DNA of 64,000 nucleotides from Candidatus Thiodictyon syntrophicum (GCF_002813775.1 NZ_CP020370.1:2567501-2631500), one strand, 5' to 3'. Shown: positions 7,040 through 15,980, counted from the first letter of the stretch. Numbers and translations are program-made. Notes: generated by a model from the sequence alone, not told the origin.

Positions 7040-8153
7040 GACCCTACGCGACGGCGAGCAATCCGCCGGCGTGGCCTTCTCACTGGCGGAGAAGCTTGCG
7101 ATTGCCCGCGGGCTCGCGGCTATCGGGGTCCCGGAACTCGAAGTCGGCATTCCGGCCATGGGCGAGGAGGAGCGCGACTCCATCCGTGCCCTGGCGACAT
7201 TGGATCTGCCGGTCCGCCTCATGGTATGGGCGCGGATGCTGCCCAAGGACCTGGAGCAGTGCCGGGGGCTGGGGGTGGACCTGGTCGACCTGTCGATCCC
7301 GGTCTCGGATCAGCAGATTCAAGGCAAGCTCGGGCGTGACCGCGACTGGGTACTGCGCCAGATCGCCTACGAGGTGCGGGCCGCCCGCGACCTGGGGTTT
7401 GAGGTCTGTGTCGGCGGCGAGGACGCCTCCCGGGCCGACCCCGGGTTTCTGTGGCTGGCGGCCGAGACCGCCCAGGCGGCGGGGGCGACCCGGTTCCGCT
7501 TCGCCGATACCATGGGGATGCTGGAGCCCTTCGGGGTCTTCGAGCGCATCCGGGCGCTGCGCGAGCGCGTCGACCTGGGGCTTGAGATGCACGCCCACGA
7601 CGACCTGGGTCTGGCCACGGCCAACACCCTGGCGGCGACGCGCGCCGGGGCAACCCACGTCAATACTACGGTCCACGGGCTCGGCGAGCGGGCCGGCAAT
7701 GCCGCCCTGGAGGAGGTCGTGATGGGCCTCAAGCATACCCAGGGCCTGGATACCGGGGTGGACATGTCGCGTTTCGACGTGCTCTCCCGCCTGGTGGCCC
7801 GCGCCTCCGGCAAGCCGGTCGCCTGGCACAAGAGCCTGGTCGGGCAGGGTGCCTTCACGCACGAGGCCGGTATCCATGTCGATGGGCTGCTCAAGGACCC
7901 GCGCAATTACCAGGGTATCGACCCGGCCGAGGTGGGGCGTATGCACGCCCTGGTGCTCGGCAAACACTCGGGGCGCAGTTCCGTCCGCCAGGTCTACGGC
8001 GAGACCCTGCAACTCGATCTGGCGCCGGAGCAGGCCGAGCGCGTGCTGCCCCTGGTGCGGCACTTCGTCACCCGCAACAAGCGCTCGCCGAACACCGCGG
8101 ACCTGCGCGGCTTCCTGGTCGAGATCGGTCATCCAGGCGCGGTGCTGCAGTGA
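7002..8153 (+). CDS. nifV: Homocitrate synthase NifV
   Basis: NifV condenses acetyl-CoA with 2-oxoglutarate to give homocitrate, the organic ligand of the nitrogenase FeMo cofactor; it acts in the cytoplasm. The 383-residue protein has the DRE-TIM barrel signatures [10 protein letters not shown] at the N-terminus, [12 protein letters not shown] (metal-binding His-x-His), and [15 protein letters not shown] conserved block, GKHSGRSSV, lies near residue 320. The length is normal for NifV, and shorter than 2-isopropylmalate synthases, which carry a C-terminal regulatory domain absent here. ATG at 7002 lies 20 bases after the predicted sigma-54 transcription start. It is the first gene of a nifV-cysE-orf-nifW-nifZ-nifM-clpX row; nifU and nifS are not adjacent, unlike in Azotobacter. 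Confidence 0.95.
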   Translation: MSAHRPLVTINDTTLRDGEQSAGVAFSLAEKLAIARGLAAIGVPELEVGIPAMGEEERDSIRALATLDLPVRLMVWARMLPKDLEQCRGLGVDLVDLSIPVSDQQIQGKLGRDRDWVLRQIAYEVRAARDLGFEVCVGGEDASRADPGFLWLAAETAQAAGATRFRFADTMGMLEPFGVFERIRALRERVDLGLEMHAHDDLGLATANTLAATRAGATHVNTTVHGLGERAGNAALEEVVMGLKHTQGLDTGVDMSRFDVLSRLVARASGKPVAWHKSLVGQGAFTHEAGIHVDGLLKDPRNYQGIDPAEVGRMHALVLGKHSGRSSVRQVYGETLQLDLAPEQAERVLPLVRHFVTRNKRSPNTADLRGFLVEIGHPGAVLQ

Positions 8154-8190
8154 CGCCCGTACCGGTTATGCAAGCGGGAGAAGATTTTTT

Positions 8191-8333
8191 GCCGCAAATG
8201 AACGCAAATAGACGCAAATTAATCCCTGACGGCCTCGGCAACCTGGTCGCGTCGCCAGTGTGCAGCGGCAGCAAGCTGCGGAAAGGCGCGATAGCGAGTT
8301 CTTCATTTGCGTTCGTTTGCGTTCATTTGCGGC
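8191..8333. repeat. Inverted GCAAATGAACGCAAAT element between nifV and cysE
   Basis: The left arm gccgcaaatgaacgcaaata (from 8191) and the inverted right arm ending ttcatttgcggc (8333) flank about 85 bases. The same design occurs at 34394-34530, and a relative at 35484-35610. This looks like a dispersed palindromic, MITE-like family. Confidence 0.75.
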
Positions 8334-8358
8334 CAAATCCTCTTTCGAGGGTATCGCG

Positions 8359-9141
8359 ATGAGCGACGTCGTACTGGCAGCACCGCCGCCGCCCGGCGTC
8401 TGGTCCATGATCGGCGAGGACGTGGACAGCGTCTTCGCCCGAGACCCGGCGGCGCGCAACCGCTTCGAGGTCTATACGACCTACCCGGGAGTCCATGCCC
8501 TGCTACTGCATCGCCTGGCCCATCCGTTGTGGCGACGGGGCCTGCGCTGGCTGCCGCGCTTCATCAGCTATCTGGCCCGCATCTGGACCTCCATCGACAT
8601 CCATCCGGGGGCCTGCATCGGCCGGCGCTTCTTCATCGACCACGGGGCCGGGGTGGTGATCGGGGAGACCGCGGAGGTCGGCGACGATGTGACCCTCTAC
8701 CACGGGGTCACCCTGGGCGGGACCTCCTGGCGGCGTGGTAAGCGTCACCCGACCCTGGGGGACGGCTGTGTGGTGGGGGCCGGGGCCAAGATCCTGGGGC
8801 CGGTGGTGTTGGGCCGCCGGGTCAAGGTGGGGGCCAACTCGGTCGTTATCGGCCATGTGCCGGACGACAGTACCGTGGTCGGCATTCCCGCCAAGGTGGT
8901 GCGCACGCGCCCCTCGCGTCATCCCAATCCCTTAGGCATCGACCTGGACCACCACCTGATGCCGGACCCGGTCGCCGGGGCCATCACCTGTCTGCTGGAC
9001 CGTATCCGGCACCTGGAGGAACACCTGGGCGTTCACGGCTGCGGGCCGGGCGGTTGCTCCCCGGAAGACGAGTGCAAGGTGTGTGACGCAAAGCAGGTCT
9101 GCGAGCCGCCGGACCAGCACTATCCGACCCTGGGGGTGTGA
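8359..9141 (+). CDS. cysE: Serine O-acetyltransferase (nif-associated CysE)
   Basis: CysE acetylates serine with acetyl-CoA, the first step of cysteine synthesis. In nif clusters this copy is thought to raise cysteine supply for Fe-S cluster assembly. The 260-residue protein has an N-terminal helical part and a left-handed beta-helix with hexapeptide repeats. Typical blocks are [24 protein letters not shown], with the catalytic His-Asp region, [12 protein letters not shown] and [13 protein letters not shown]. The start is ATG at 8359; an in-frame upstream extension would be translated from repeat DNA and is unlikely. The C-terminus carries an unusual tail with six Cys (about residues 225-252: [22 protein letters not shown]), not part of a normal CysE fold. 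The next gene begins at the stop codon. Confidence 0.92.
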   Translation: MSDVVLAAPPPPGVWSMIGEDVDSVFARDPAARNRFEVYTTYPGVHALLLHRLAHPLWRRGLRWLPRFISYLARIWTSIDIHPGACIGRRFFIDHGAGVVIGETAEVGDDVTLYHGVTLGGTSWRRGKRHPTLGDGCVVGAGAKILGPVVLGRRVKVGANSVVIGHVPDDSTVVGIPAKVVRTRPSRHPNPLGIDLDHHLMPDPVAGAITCLLDRIRHLEEHLGVHGCGPGGCSPEDECKVCDAKQVCEPPDQHYPTLGV

Positions 9142-9143
9142 CG

Positions 9144-9686
9144 ATGGACCTGTTGGACTTCAACGGCGAACCCATGTACTTCGACGAGCCGGTGACCCCG
9201 GAGGTGGGGCGGCTCCTGGCCTACGCCGCCGAGCACTATGGGGACCCCGTCGCGGAGCACAGCCTGCTGCGCGCCTATTTCCTGGAGCCCGAGCACCTGA
9301 CGGTGGTGGTGGCCCTGTATCGCTATTTCTATTACCGGCGCTGCTATCGTGAGGCCCTGGCGACGGCGGAGCGGGCGATCAGGCTTGCCGCCGCCCGCCT
9401 GGACCTGCCGGCGCGCTGGCAGGACCTGTCCGAGTCGGACCTGGGCGCCTCGGTGCTGGTTTCGATGAGCCTGACCCGCTTCCTGCTCCTGGCGCTCAAG
9501 GGTGCGGGCTACCTGTTGCTGCGTCTGGGCGAGCCGGTGGCGGCCCTGGAGCGCTTCGACAAGATCGCCGAGATCGACACCAGCGACCGACTCGGCATCA
9601 AAGAGCTGCGCGCCCTGGCGCAAGGCGCCGTGACCGAGGCCGCGGTGGCGCGGGCCGGCGGGAACCTGAGTTTCATTGGTCGCTAG
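9144..9686 (+). CDS. Nif-cluster TPR-like protein
   Basis: This 180-residue, helix-rich protein sits between cysE and nifW, the position of an uncharacterised open reading frame in the Azotobacter nif cluster. Residues about 15-120 look like tetratricopeptide-type helical pairs (YAAEHYGDPVAEHSLLRAYFLEPEH, YRYFYYRRCYREALATAERAI), and residues 130-160 add another helical pair (LLRLGEPVAALERFDKIAEID). No catalytic motif or signal peptide is seen. ATG at 9144 is three bases past the cysE stop; a GTG at 9138 overlapping that stop is an alternative. It is probably an adaptor used during nitrogenase assembly, judged only from its place and fold. Confidence 0.75.
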   Translation: MDLLDFNGEPMYFDEPVTPEVGRLLAYAAEHYGDPVAEHSLLRAYFLEPEHLTVVVALYRYFYYRRCYREALATAERAIRLAAARLDLPARWQDLSESDLGASVLVSMSLTRFLLLALKGAGYLLLRLGEPVAALERFDKIAEIDTSDRLGIKELRALAQGAVTEAAVARAGGNLSFIGR

Positions 9687-9696
9687 TCAATCCAAC

Positions 9697-9734
9697 CAGC
9701 CACTAGCCATTAGCCACTAGCCACTAGCCACTTC
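9697..9734. repeat. Short CACTAGCCATTAG tandem repeat
   Basis: Degenerate 8-11 base units (cactagccattagccactag) fill the gap before nifW. Similar ccactgaccactgacc units lie at 31660-31695 before trpF. Confidence 0.6.
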
Positions 9735-9747
9735 CCCGGAGGCCATC

Positions 9748-10092
9748 ATGACCATCGACGACTTCGATTCCGACCTGGAGGAACTGTCCAGCGCGGAGGA
9801 CTTTCTGGACTATTTCCGCATCGACTACGATCCCAAGGTGGTGCAGGTGAACCGGCTGCATATCCTGCAGCGCTTCCATGACTACCTGGGGGAGGTGGAC
9901 GAACTGCCGGATGGGCCGGCGGCGCGCTGGACGCTGCACGCGGACCGGCTGGCGGCGGCCTATCACGACTTCGTGGTCTCGGATGCGCGCACGGAGAAGG
10001 TCTTCCGGGTCTTTCACCTGCACGAACCCAAGACCGCCAATATCCCTTTGAGCGACCTGCTCGGGCAGATCCCCCATGCTGCCGGCCTTTGA
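9748..10092 (+). CDS. nifW: Nitrogenase stabilising/protective protein NifW
   Basis: NifW helps to protect or assemble the MoFe protein of nitrogenase. The 114-residue product begins MTIDDFDSDLEELSSAEDFLDYF, matching the family's N-terminal SAEDFL-YF block, and continues with VVQVNRLHILQRFHDYL, also characteristic. The length is normal (about 105-115). An ATG follows a clear ribosome site (ccggagg). It overlaps nifZ by 17 bases, so the two are probably translated together. Confidence 0.92.
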   Translation: MTIDDFDSDLEELSSAEDFLDYFRIDYDPKVVQVNRLHILQRFHDYLGEVDELPDGPAARWTLHADRLAAAYHDFVVSDARTEKVFRVFHLHEPKTANIPLSDLLGQIPHAAGL

Positions 10093-10531
10093 ATATGGGA
10101 CCCAGGTGCGGGTCCTGCGCAATGTGCGCAACGATGGGACCTTTCCCGGGTATCCCACCGGGGCGCTGCTCTTGCGGCGCGGCAGTGTCGGCTTCGTGCG
10201 CGACCTCGGGACCTTTCTCCAGGACCAGATTATCTACTCGGTCCATTTCCTGGAGCAGGACCGCGTAGTCGGCTGCCGGGAGGAGGAACTGCAACTCGCC
10301 GGCGACCCCTGGATACCGAGCCGCTTCGAGTTTCGCGACCGGGTGAGGGCGCGCATCCCGCTGGGCATTCAAGGGCGGGTGGTGGTGCAGCGGGGCACCG
10401 AGGGCGAGGTCCTGAAGGTGGTGCGCGACGCCCCGGGCGGGGTTGCATACCAGGTCTGGTTCAATGGACCGAACGCGCTTCAGGTGCCGGAGTCGGCGCT
10501 GGATGGCGAGGCGATCGATGACGAGGTGTGA
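10076..10531 (+). CDS. nifZ: NifZ family protein
   Basis: NifZ is needed for forming the second P-cluster of the MoFe protein. This 151-residue protein contains the NifZ blocks FEYGTQVRVLRNVRNDGTFPG, LLLRRGSVGFVRDLGTFLQDQ and IYSVHFLEQDRVVGCREEELQ at residues 5-75. A second, related half follows (FRDRVRARI ... GVAYQVWFNG), so the protein looks like an internal duplication of an SH3-like module, as in other NifZ. The start overlaps the end of nifW. After it comes a 227-base gap made largely of repeat DNA. Confidence 0.92.
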   Translation: MLPAFEYGTQVRVLRNVRNDGTFPGYPTGALLLRRGSVGFVRDLGTFLQDQIIYSVHFLEQDRVVGCREEELQLAGDPWIPSRFEFRDRVRARIPLGIQGRVVVQRGTEGEVLKVVRDAPGGVAYQVWFNGPNALQVPESALDGEAIDDEV

Positions 10532-10584
10532 GGCGGTACTCGTGACAGCCCTTCAAGCCTCGGCGAGTATTCGCCGCGATGTCG

Positions 10585-10728
10585 CCGTAGCCCGGATGGA
10601 GCGCAGCGCAATCCGGGGACGACCTCGCAGATACGCGGCGAATCAGCGAGTTGCCGCCGGGACCTGGATTGCGCTGCGCTCCATTCAGGCTACGCGTTGC
10701 GCTCCGTGCCGGATACGAGTAATCCGGA
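10585..10728. repeat. Inverted repeat, GCCCGGATGGAGCGCAGCGCAATCCGGG type
   Basis: The left arm agcccggatggagcgcagcg (from 10588) pairs imperfectly with the inverted ggattgcgctgcgctccatt at about 10668. This pattern is typical of intergenic repeats in proteobacteria. No gene is visible between nifZ and nifM. Confidence 0.65.
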
Positions 10729-10758
10729 AATGACTCACGCTACCTGTTTCCAGGATCA

Positions 10759-11730
10759 ATGCCCATGAGCGCATTCCAGACTGCTTTGCCGCCAACCGCC
10801 GGCGCGACCGACCGGGGCGAGTTCCGCTATCACCTCCTGCGTGCCGCCGGGGAGCGTTTCCAGGCGGGTGTTGCGGACCTCGATGAAGCCCAGTTGGCGG
10901 AGGTTACCCGTCAGGCGCGGCGTACCTTCGAACTGGAGGACCTGGTGCTTGGGTCCGCGGAGGCGCGCGGCCTGGTGATTCCGCTCGACCAGGTCGCGGC
11001 GGCCGTGGCCGCGGTGCGCGGGCGCTACAGCGATACCCAGGAGTTCCGATCGGACCTGGAACGCAACGGCCTGGACCTGGAGGGCCTGCACCTGGCGCTG
11101 CGGCGCGAGCTGACCTTCGACGCGGTGATGCAGCGCGTCGGCAGCCGCCACGCGGGGGTGGACGAGTTGGAGGAACGGCTGTTCTATGACTTTCATCAGG
11201 AGCGTTTCACCGTCGCGGAGCGGCGCACCGCCCGTCACCTGCTGATCACCGTGAACGACGAGGATGCCGAAAGCCGGCGCGACCTCGTGCAGGCGCGCAT
11301 CGAGCGCCTGGCGGAGCAGGTGCGGGGCCCCGCCGGCGGCCGGACCCAGCGCTTCGAGGCCCTGGCACGCCGCCACTCGCAGTGCCCCACGGCCCTGGAG
11401 GGCGGGCGGTTGGGCGAGGTGGTGCCCGGCCAGTTGTACCCGGCGCTCGACGCGGCCCTGTTCGCCCTGGGAGCGGGCGACCTCGGCGGCCCGGTGGAGT
11501 CCGAACTGGGCTTTCACCTGCTGCTATGCGAGCGCATCCAGCCCGGGCGCTCCATTCCCTTCACTCAGGCCAGACCCCAGATCCGGGCACTGTTGGAGGA
11601 GCGCGCGCGGCGCCATTGCCAGAAGGCCTGGATCGGCGGCCTGCGGCAGGGGGCGGCCGGGTCGGTGGCTAAGCCCCCAATCGATGGGATCAGGTTCGAT
11701 GACAGTCCACTAGGAGAGCAGGCGGCATGA
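10759..11730 (+). CDS. nifM: NifM, peptidyl-prolyl isomerase for nitrogenase Fe protein
   Basis: NifM is a parvulin-type peptidyl-prolyl cis-trans isomerase required for maturation of the Fe protein NifH. The protein is 323 residues. Residues about 1-150 form a helical chaperone-like part. From about residue 150, RTARHLLITVNDEDAES starts a PpiC/rotamase domain that continues through RFEALARRHSQCPTALEGGRLGEV and LFALGAGDLGGPVESELGFHLL, the parvulin fold's signature segments. There is no signal peptide, consistent with a cytoplasmic role. The start ATG 10759 has a ribosome site (agga) five bases upstream. It overlaps clpX by four bases (ATGA). Confidence 0.93.
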   Translation: MPMSAFQTALPPTAGATDRGEFRYHLLRAAGERFQAGVADLDEAQLAEVTRQARRTFELEDLVLGSAEARGLVIPLDQVAAAVAAVRGRYSDTQEFRSDLERNGLDLEGLHLALRRELTFDAVMQRVGSRHAGVDELEERLFYDFHQERFTVAERRTARHLLITVNDEDAESRRDLVQARIERLAEQVRGPAGGRTQRFEALARRHSQCPTALEGGRLGEVVPGQLYPALDAALFALGAGDLGGPVESELGFHLLLCERIQPGRSIPFTQARPQIRALLEERARRHCQKAWIGGLRQGAAGSVAKPPIDGIRFDDSPLGEQAA

Positions 11731-13007
11731 ACGACAAACTCCAGACCTGTTCCTTTTGCGGGGCCTCTCAGGGGGTCGAAACCCCGCTGATTGCCGGGAT
11801 CGACGGCCACATCTGCGAGGCCTGCGTCGCGTTGGCCCACCAGGTGGTCACCAGTTGGGGGCGGTGCCGGTCGCTCAACGGCCCGCTCAAGCCCCCGCCC
11901 AAGCCCAAAGAGATCAAGGACCAACTCGACCTCTATGTCATCGGCCAGGAGTCCGCCAAAGAATGCCTGGCGGTGGCCGTGCACAACCATTTCAAGCGCC
12001 TGGCCGTGGAGGCCAGACACCCGCGCCGCGCCCTCGACGACCGTGACCGGGTGGAGATCGACAAGTCCAATATCCTGTTGCTCGGCCCCTCCGGGACCGG
12101 CAAGACGCTGCTCGCCGCCACCCTCGCGCGCATCGTCGGGGTGCCCTTCGTCATCGCCGACGCCACCACCCTGACCCAGGCGGGTTATGTGGGGGACGAC
12201 GTGGAGGGCATCATCGTGCGCCTCCTGGACGCGGCCGGCGGCAACAAGGACGTGGCCGAGTGGGGCATCGTCTACATCGACGAGATCGACAAACTGGCGC
12301 GGGTGGGGGAGAACAGCCACGGCACCCGCGACGTCTCGGGCGAGGGCGTGCAGCAGGCACTGCTGAAGCTGATCGAGGGCACCCAGGTCAAGATCAGCGC
12401 CAAGGGCCGCAAGGAGTCGGCCGAGACCCCGGTAATCGACACCCGCAACATCCTGTTCATGGTCGGCGGCGCCTTCGCCGGGCTGGAGCGCGTCCTGCGC
12501 CGCCGCCTGGAGCCCGGCCCCTCCGCCATCGGCTTCCACTCGGAGATCACCGCCAAGGCCGACCCGCGCGCCGCCGCCCGCATCTATGACGAGACCCAGC
12601 CCGACGACCTGCGCCACTTCGGGCTGATCCCCGAGTTCATCGGCCGCCTGCCGGTGGTGGTCGCCCTGCATGATCTCGATGAGGCCGCGCTGGTGCGCAT
12701 CCTGACCGAGCCCCGCAATGCCCTGGTGCGTCAATACCAGCAGTTGTTCCTTTTTGAGGGGGCCAGCCTGGAGTTCACCCCCGAGGCCCTGGTCGCCATC
12801 GCCCGCAAGGCCATCGCCCGCGGCACCGGCGCACGGGGCCTGCGCAGCGTCCTGGAGGGCCTGTTGCAGCGGCCCATGTTCGACCTGCCGTCCATGACCG
12901 ACGTCGTTGGCTGTCTGGTGGATGAGGCGGCAGTGAACGGGGATGGACCGGTGCAGTGGCGGCATACCGCGGCGGAGCCGGAGTCGGTGGCGGTGGGCGC
13001 CGGGTGA
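11727..13007 (+). CDS. clpX: Nif-associated ClpX paralog (AAA+ unfoldase)
   Basis: ClpX unfolds proteins for the ClpP protease. The 426-residue protein begins with a zinc-binding module (CSFCGAS ... CEAC, residues 8-35). It has Walker A GPSGTGKT near residue 122, Walker B IVYIDEIDK near 180 and the GYVGDDVE pore-region segment near 155. The sequence is more divergent than housekeeping ClpX and lacks an adjacent clpP, so it is a paralog like the clpX2 beside nifM in Azotobacter, reported to promote turnover of FeMo-cofactor assembly proteins. Here it is coupled to nifM by an ATGA overlap and closes the nif row. About 160 bases without a recognisable gene follow. Confidence 0.9.
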   Translation: MNDKLQTCSFCGASQGVETPLIAGIDGHICEACVALAHQVVTSWGRCRSLNGPLKPPPKPKEIKDQLDLYVIGQESAKECLAVAVHNHFKRLAVEARHPRRALDDRDRVEIDKSNILLLGPSGTGKTLLAATLARIVGVPFVIADATTLTQAGYVGDDVEGIIVRLLDAAGGNKDVAEWGIVYIDEIDKLARVGENSHGTRDVSGEGVQQALLKLIEGTQVKISAKGRKESAETPVIDTRNILFMVGGAFAGLERVLRRRLEPGPSAIGFHSEITAKADPRAAARIYDETQPDDLRHFGLIPEFIGRLPVVVALHDLDEAALVRILTEPRNALVRQYQQLFLFEGASLEFTPEALVAIARKAIARGTGARGLRSVLEGLLQRPMFDLPSMTDVVGCLVDEAAVNGDGPVQWRHTAAEPESVAVGAG

Positions 13008-13165
13008 GCCGCAGTCAGGCGGCACCCGGGAGCGCCGACAGCGTGTCGACCAGGGCGCGCAACGCCCTCGGGACTTTTTCTCGTTACACCGCTCCAGCGG
13101 TGTCACGCATGTGTCAGGCGCTCTGCGCCTCGAGCGTCAGTGGCCGAAGCGAAAATCAAGGCCGG

Positions 13166-13921
13166 TCAGGACCCAATCCGCTCATCCCATGCCCGGTTGG
13201 CATCATCCGGCACATGCGCCACCGCCCAGGCTGCGAAATTGAACCCCGTGTCGGCAAAGGTCTGGGCGCTGGCGGGGTAAAGGTAGGCGGTAACCGCAGT
13301 GTGAAAGGCGGCCTGACCGGCGAATTGCCGCCAGTCGCGGTAACCAGGCGAGCGATGATCGAACAGGGACTGGAGGACGATACGCCGCAGGGTCGGGTGC
13401 ATCAGCCCGGAAAATGAATTCCATCGCTCCTGGGACCGCAGCCACTGCCATTCCCAGGCTACTGCGAGCGCCTCCTCGTGCCAACGGTCGAATGAGCCGC
13501 CGAACAAGCGTCGGCAGAAATCGCAAACGTAATGGAAGCGTTCGTGCTGATAAACCGAGTAGACCAGAAGTTGCAGAACCCGCTCGGCGTCCTTCGTGGT
13601 GACGAAGGGAAACTGCTGTTGGGCATGTCGGATATGCGTCTTCCAGTACGTCTCGATATTCCCGCGGTATAGTGTGATCATGCCGGGGCTGGCCATAAAT
13701 CGGTAGGTGCCGAGAACTGAAACCGAAGCTGGACTCTCGGGAAAAGATTTGCCGCTGTCGGGGGCGCGTTCGTGGAAAATCTCAATGTCCGGTGCATCGT
13801 CGAAGATATCGGATGGAAGAAGGCAGTCGTCCGGCGCTTCTTCGACTGGCGAGGAAAGGTTTCGATGCTGGATCGGCGCATCGGCAAGGATTTGCTTGAT
13901 AAGAGTGTCGGTGATGGGCAT
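13166..13921 (-). CDS. Uncharacterised protein with HExxH motif, partner of DUF262 protein
   Basis: I do not recognise this 251-residue protein. Residues 126-130 read HERFH, an HExxH zinc-site pattern, within YSVYQHERFHYVCDFCRRLF, and WHEEALAVAWEW lies 18-32 residues later, offering a third ligand (Glu149 or 150). This spacing resembles gluzincin metallopeptidases. Two Cys (CDFC) follow the motif. There is no signal peptide or membrane segment. It lies 58 bases downstream of the DUF262/DUF1524 gene on the same strand, so the two probably form one transcript. A role as toxin, peptidase or activator in a defence module is possible but unproven. The metal site could also be coincidental. Confidence 0.6.
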   Translation of the reverse strand: MPITDTLIKQILADAPIQHRNLSSPVEEAPDDCLLPSDIFDDAPDIEIFHERAPDSGKSFPESPASVSVLGTYRFMASPGMITLYRGNIETYWKTHIRHAQQQFPFVTTKDAERVLQLLVYSVYQHERFHYVCDFCRRLFGGSFDRWHEEALAVAWEWQWLRSQERWNSFSGLMHPTLRRIVLQSLFDHRSPGYRDWRQFAGQAAFHTAVTAYLYPASAQTFADTGFNFAAWAVAHVPDDANRAWDERIGS

Positions 13922-13979
13922 GATAAAAGTTTGCTCCGAACTACACCCATGACTCGTGTACGGGGTTCACGTGGTCATT

Positions 13980-15980
13980 TCAGAACCGGTTTGTGGCGAA
14001 GGCAGCGAGTCGCAGTTGGCGGAGCATCACGTAAGAACGCAGCAATTGAGGCTGTTGCACGCCTTGAAGGTCTTTAGCTATCTGCAGGGCCGATTGGGTC
14101 ATTGCTGATGCCGCTACTTGTACTGAACCGTAACATCCAGTGCCATATGCCAAGATCTTGAGTGCGCATGGGGTATCCTTGATAGCTTTGTTCAGTGACG
14201 CATCAAGCAGCAATTTGTTTCCAGAACGGTCGACAAATTCTTGATCGTATTCGGGAGCGCCGCTAAACCCGTGACCAGACATCGACGAAATTGCTTGGTA
14301 ATTTCTTGCAAATAAATGTTCGACATCAAACTCCACCGCCCGGCGGTGAGCATTCAAACCATTGGGTAGACAGGATTCAAACGCGCGCAATAGATGCTTC
14401 AACTGGGCAGATTGATTGTCAAGCCTCGGGTTCCGTGCAATCTGCCAAATGATGAAACTCTCGCGCGTGCCATAACTTTCCAGGTAGTCGGATACGCCAT
14501 CGACAAGACGTTGCGGATCGCCATTTCCCTCCTGCGTGCAGCCAAATATATTTTGCCAGAGCAATGTGAAGTTGCCGGGCTTGGCATTGCCAACAATTAA
14601 ACGCAATAGCTCGGCTAGATATAGTGGAGAGACGTCCCGATCACTGTTTTCAGGAATAGCATCAATTTTGCTCCAAATTTCTGATTGCCAGGAGACATCG
14701 TTTGGCAAGCTTCTTGATCTTATCGAAAATTCATTGAGCAACTCATTTCTTATTACACGATTTGACAGGCGCATCTGGCCCAGCGAGTCATGCCAGTCGA
14801 CACCATAGCGAGCGCGCGTAGCTAGCAACAAAGCAAGTTGCTTCGCCTGCAAGCCCAACGAGCCTAGCACCATCTGATAGTCGTCGCTCGCGTCACGCGT
14901 CGGTGCCTTAGTGAAAAGCTTATTGACAAAGCTCGGCTTGTTGATCTGCGTTCCTCGTAATGCGTTCGCAAATCGGCCAACCAAGCTGTTATGCTGTTCG
15001 ACAAGTTCATTGCCTTTTGCCAAGATGTCTACCACAAGTTTACCGTCAGTGCTTGCCTTTACTGAGAGTCCGTCACGATAGCGACCATAAAGAGCCTCAA
15101 GCGGCTCCTCGTGGATTGAAATCCCCAATGACTCCCATAACGCAATACTGATGTGGCGCAAGAAGTCATCTTCATTAAGCAAGCTCCCCATCTGGTCGAT
15201 CGAACGATAGACAGTCCCGAAGCTCGTGTTCAGTTGTGGAGCTAAGCCATAGTTAAAATTGTCGTCAGCTTCCATTGCGAAACCTTTTACTTTTTCTAGT
15301 TTTGTTAAGTCTTTGCCACGATCGTTAAGAGTTAGAAAAGGCGAAAGGCTTGTGCCAGCCGGCAGTTGTACCCAATTCAGGCAGAATCCGTCTCCAATAA
15401 GAAAACGGTACTCGTCGCTCCCTTGTCTCGGTGGGGAACCCCGAAATTGTCTGAACATCTCGATCAAACGTTTCTGACTGCGCGTTTCGATCAAACCAGC
15501 GTCCGGGTCGATTGCTAGAGCGTGACGCCAATGCGCATGATCGGCCGCCGGATTGAGAATGACCTTTGGGATACGCCGCCCGTTTGGAAGATCGATGTAA
15601 CGGTTCGGATCATGCAAAGCGCACTCTAGCAATGACAAGAGTGTAATTAATCGCTGCTGCCCATCGACTACTAGATGCACCTTGAAGCTTGTAGTATTGG
15701 TTTGAAAATCGCAGTTGCGGAGGTCTCGGATGTCATCGTTATTCGCATCGATATAGTTTTTTAACAAAGCATCTCTTGGCTTGACTTGAATCGTATGGAT
15801 GGCGCCGAAATAATGCATGGTGCCGGGTCTATTCGCAAGCATGTTCCGTGCGGTGGCGACGTGAAGGTCACGTAAGAGATCGTCCCATTGCGGCTTCTCC
15901 CACGCATAGGGGCGTTGAAAGGTTGGGATAACAAAAATATCTGTTTGATTAAATAGTTGCGATACGGTGGTAAATGACAT
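13980..15980 (-). CDS. DUF262/DUF1524 protein (GmrSD-like defence nuclease)
   Basis: This 666-residue protein has the two hallmarks of GmrSD/SspE/BrxU-type restriction factors. The N-terminal DUF262 has IPTFQRPYAWEKPQW (residues 18-32) and VVDGQQRLITLLSLL (104-118), the DGQQR nucleotide-handling motif. The C-terminal DUF1524 has EFDVEHLFARN near residue 554 and SGNKLLLDASLNKAI near 590, an HNH-like nuclease motif. Family members use NTP hydrolysis to cut modified or phage DNA. ATG at 15980 (MSFTTVSQLF) fits the usual N-terminus; the frame stays open to 16223, but that extension includes a RelE relic. Base composition is clearly lower in GC than the flanks, suggesting transfer. An HExxH protein follows 58 bases downstream. 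Confidence 0.8.
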   Translation of the reverse strand: MSFTTVSQLFNQTDIFVIPTFQRPYAWEKPQWDDLLRDLHVATARNMLANRPGTMHYFGAIHTIQVKPRDALLKNYIDANNDDIRDLRNCDFQTNTTSFKVHLVVDGQQRLITLLSLLECALHDPNRYIDLPNGRRIPKVILNPAADHAHWRHALAIDPDAGLIETRSQKRLIEMFRQFRGSPPRQGSDEYRFLIGDGFCLNWVQLPAGTSLSPFLTLNDRGKDLTKLEKVKGFAMEADDNFNYGLAPQLNTSFGTVYRSIDQMGSLLNEDDFLRHISIALWESLGISIHEEPLEALYGRYRDGLSVKASTDGKLVVDILAKGNELVEQHNSLVGRFANALRGTQINKPSFVNKLFTKAPTRDASDDYQMVLGSLGLQAKQLALLLATRARYGVDWHDSLGQMRLSNRVIRNELLNEFSIRSRSLPNDVSWQSEIWSKIDAIPENSDRDVSPLYLAELLRLIVGNAKPGNFTLLWQNIFGCTQEGNGDPQRLVDGVSDYLESYGTRESFIIWQIARNPRLDNQSAQLKHLLRAFESCLPNGLNAHRRAVEFDVEHLFARNYQAISSMSGHGFSGAPEYDQEFVDRSGNKLLLDASLNKAIKDTPCALKILAYGTGCYGSVQVAASAMTQSALQIAKDLQGVQQPQLLRSYVMLRQLRLAAFATNRF

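Noticed and set aside
6952-7722. Open frame starting ATG 6952 overlapping nifV
   Set aside because: The ATG is part of the sigma-54 promoter and the frame is a shadow of nifV; after the first codons the composition is non-protein-like.
10532-10758. Small gene between nifZ and nifM
   Set aside because: The frame consists of the inverted GCCCGGATGGAGCGCAGC repeat and has no ribosome site.
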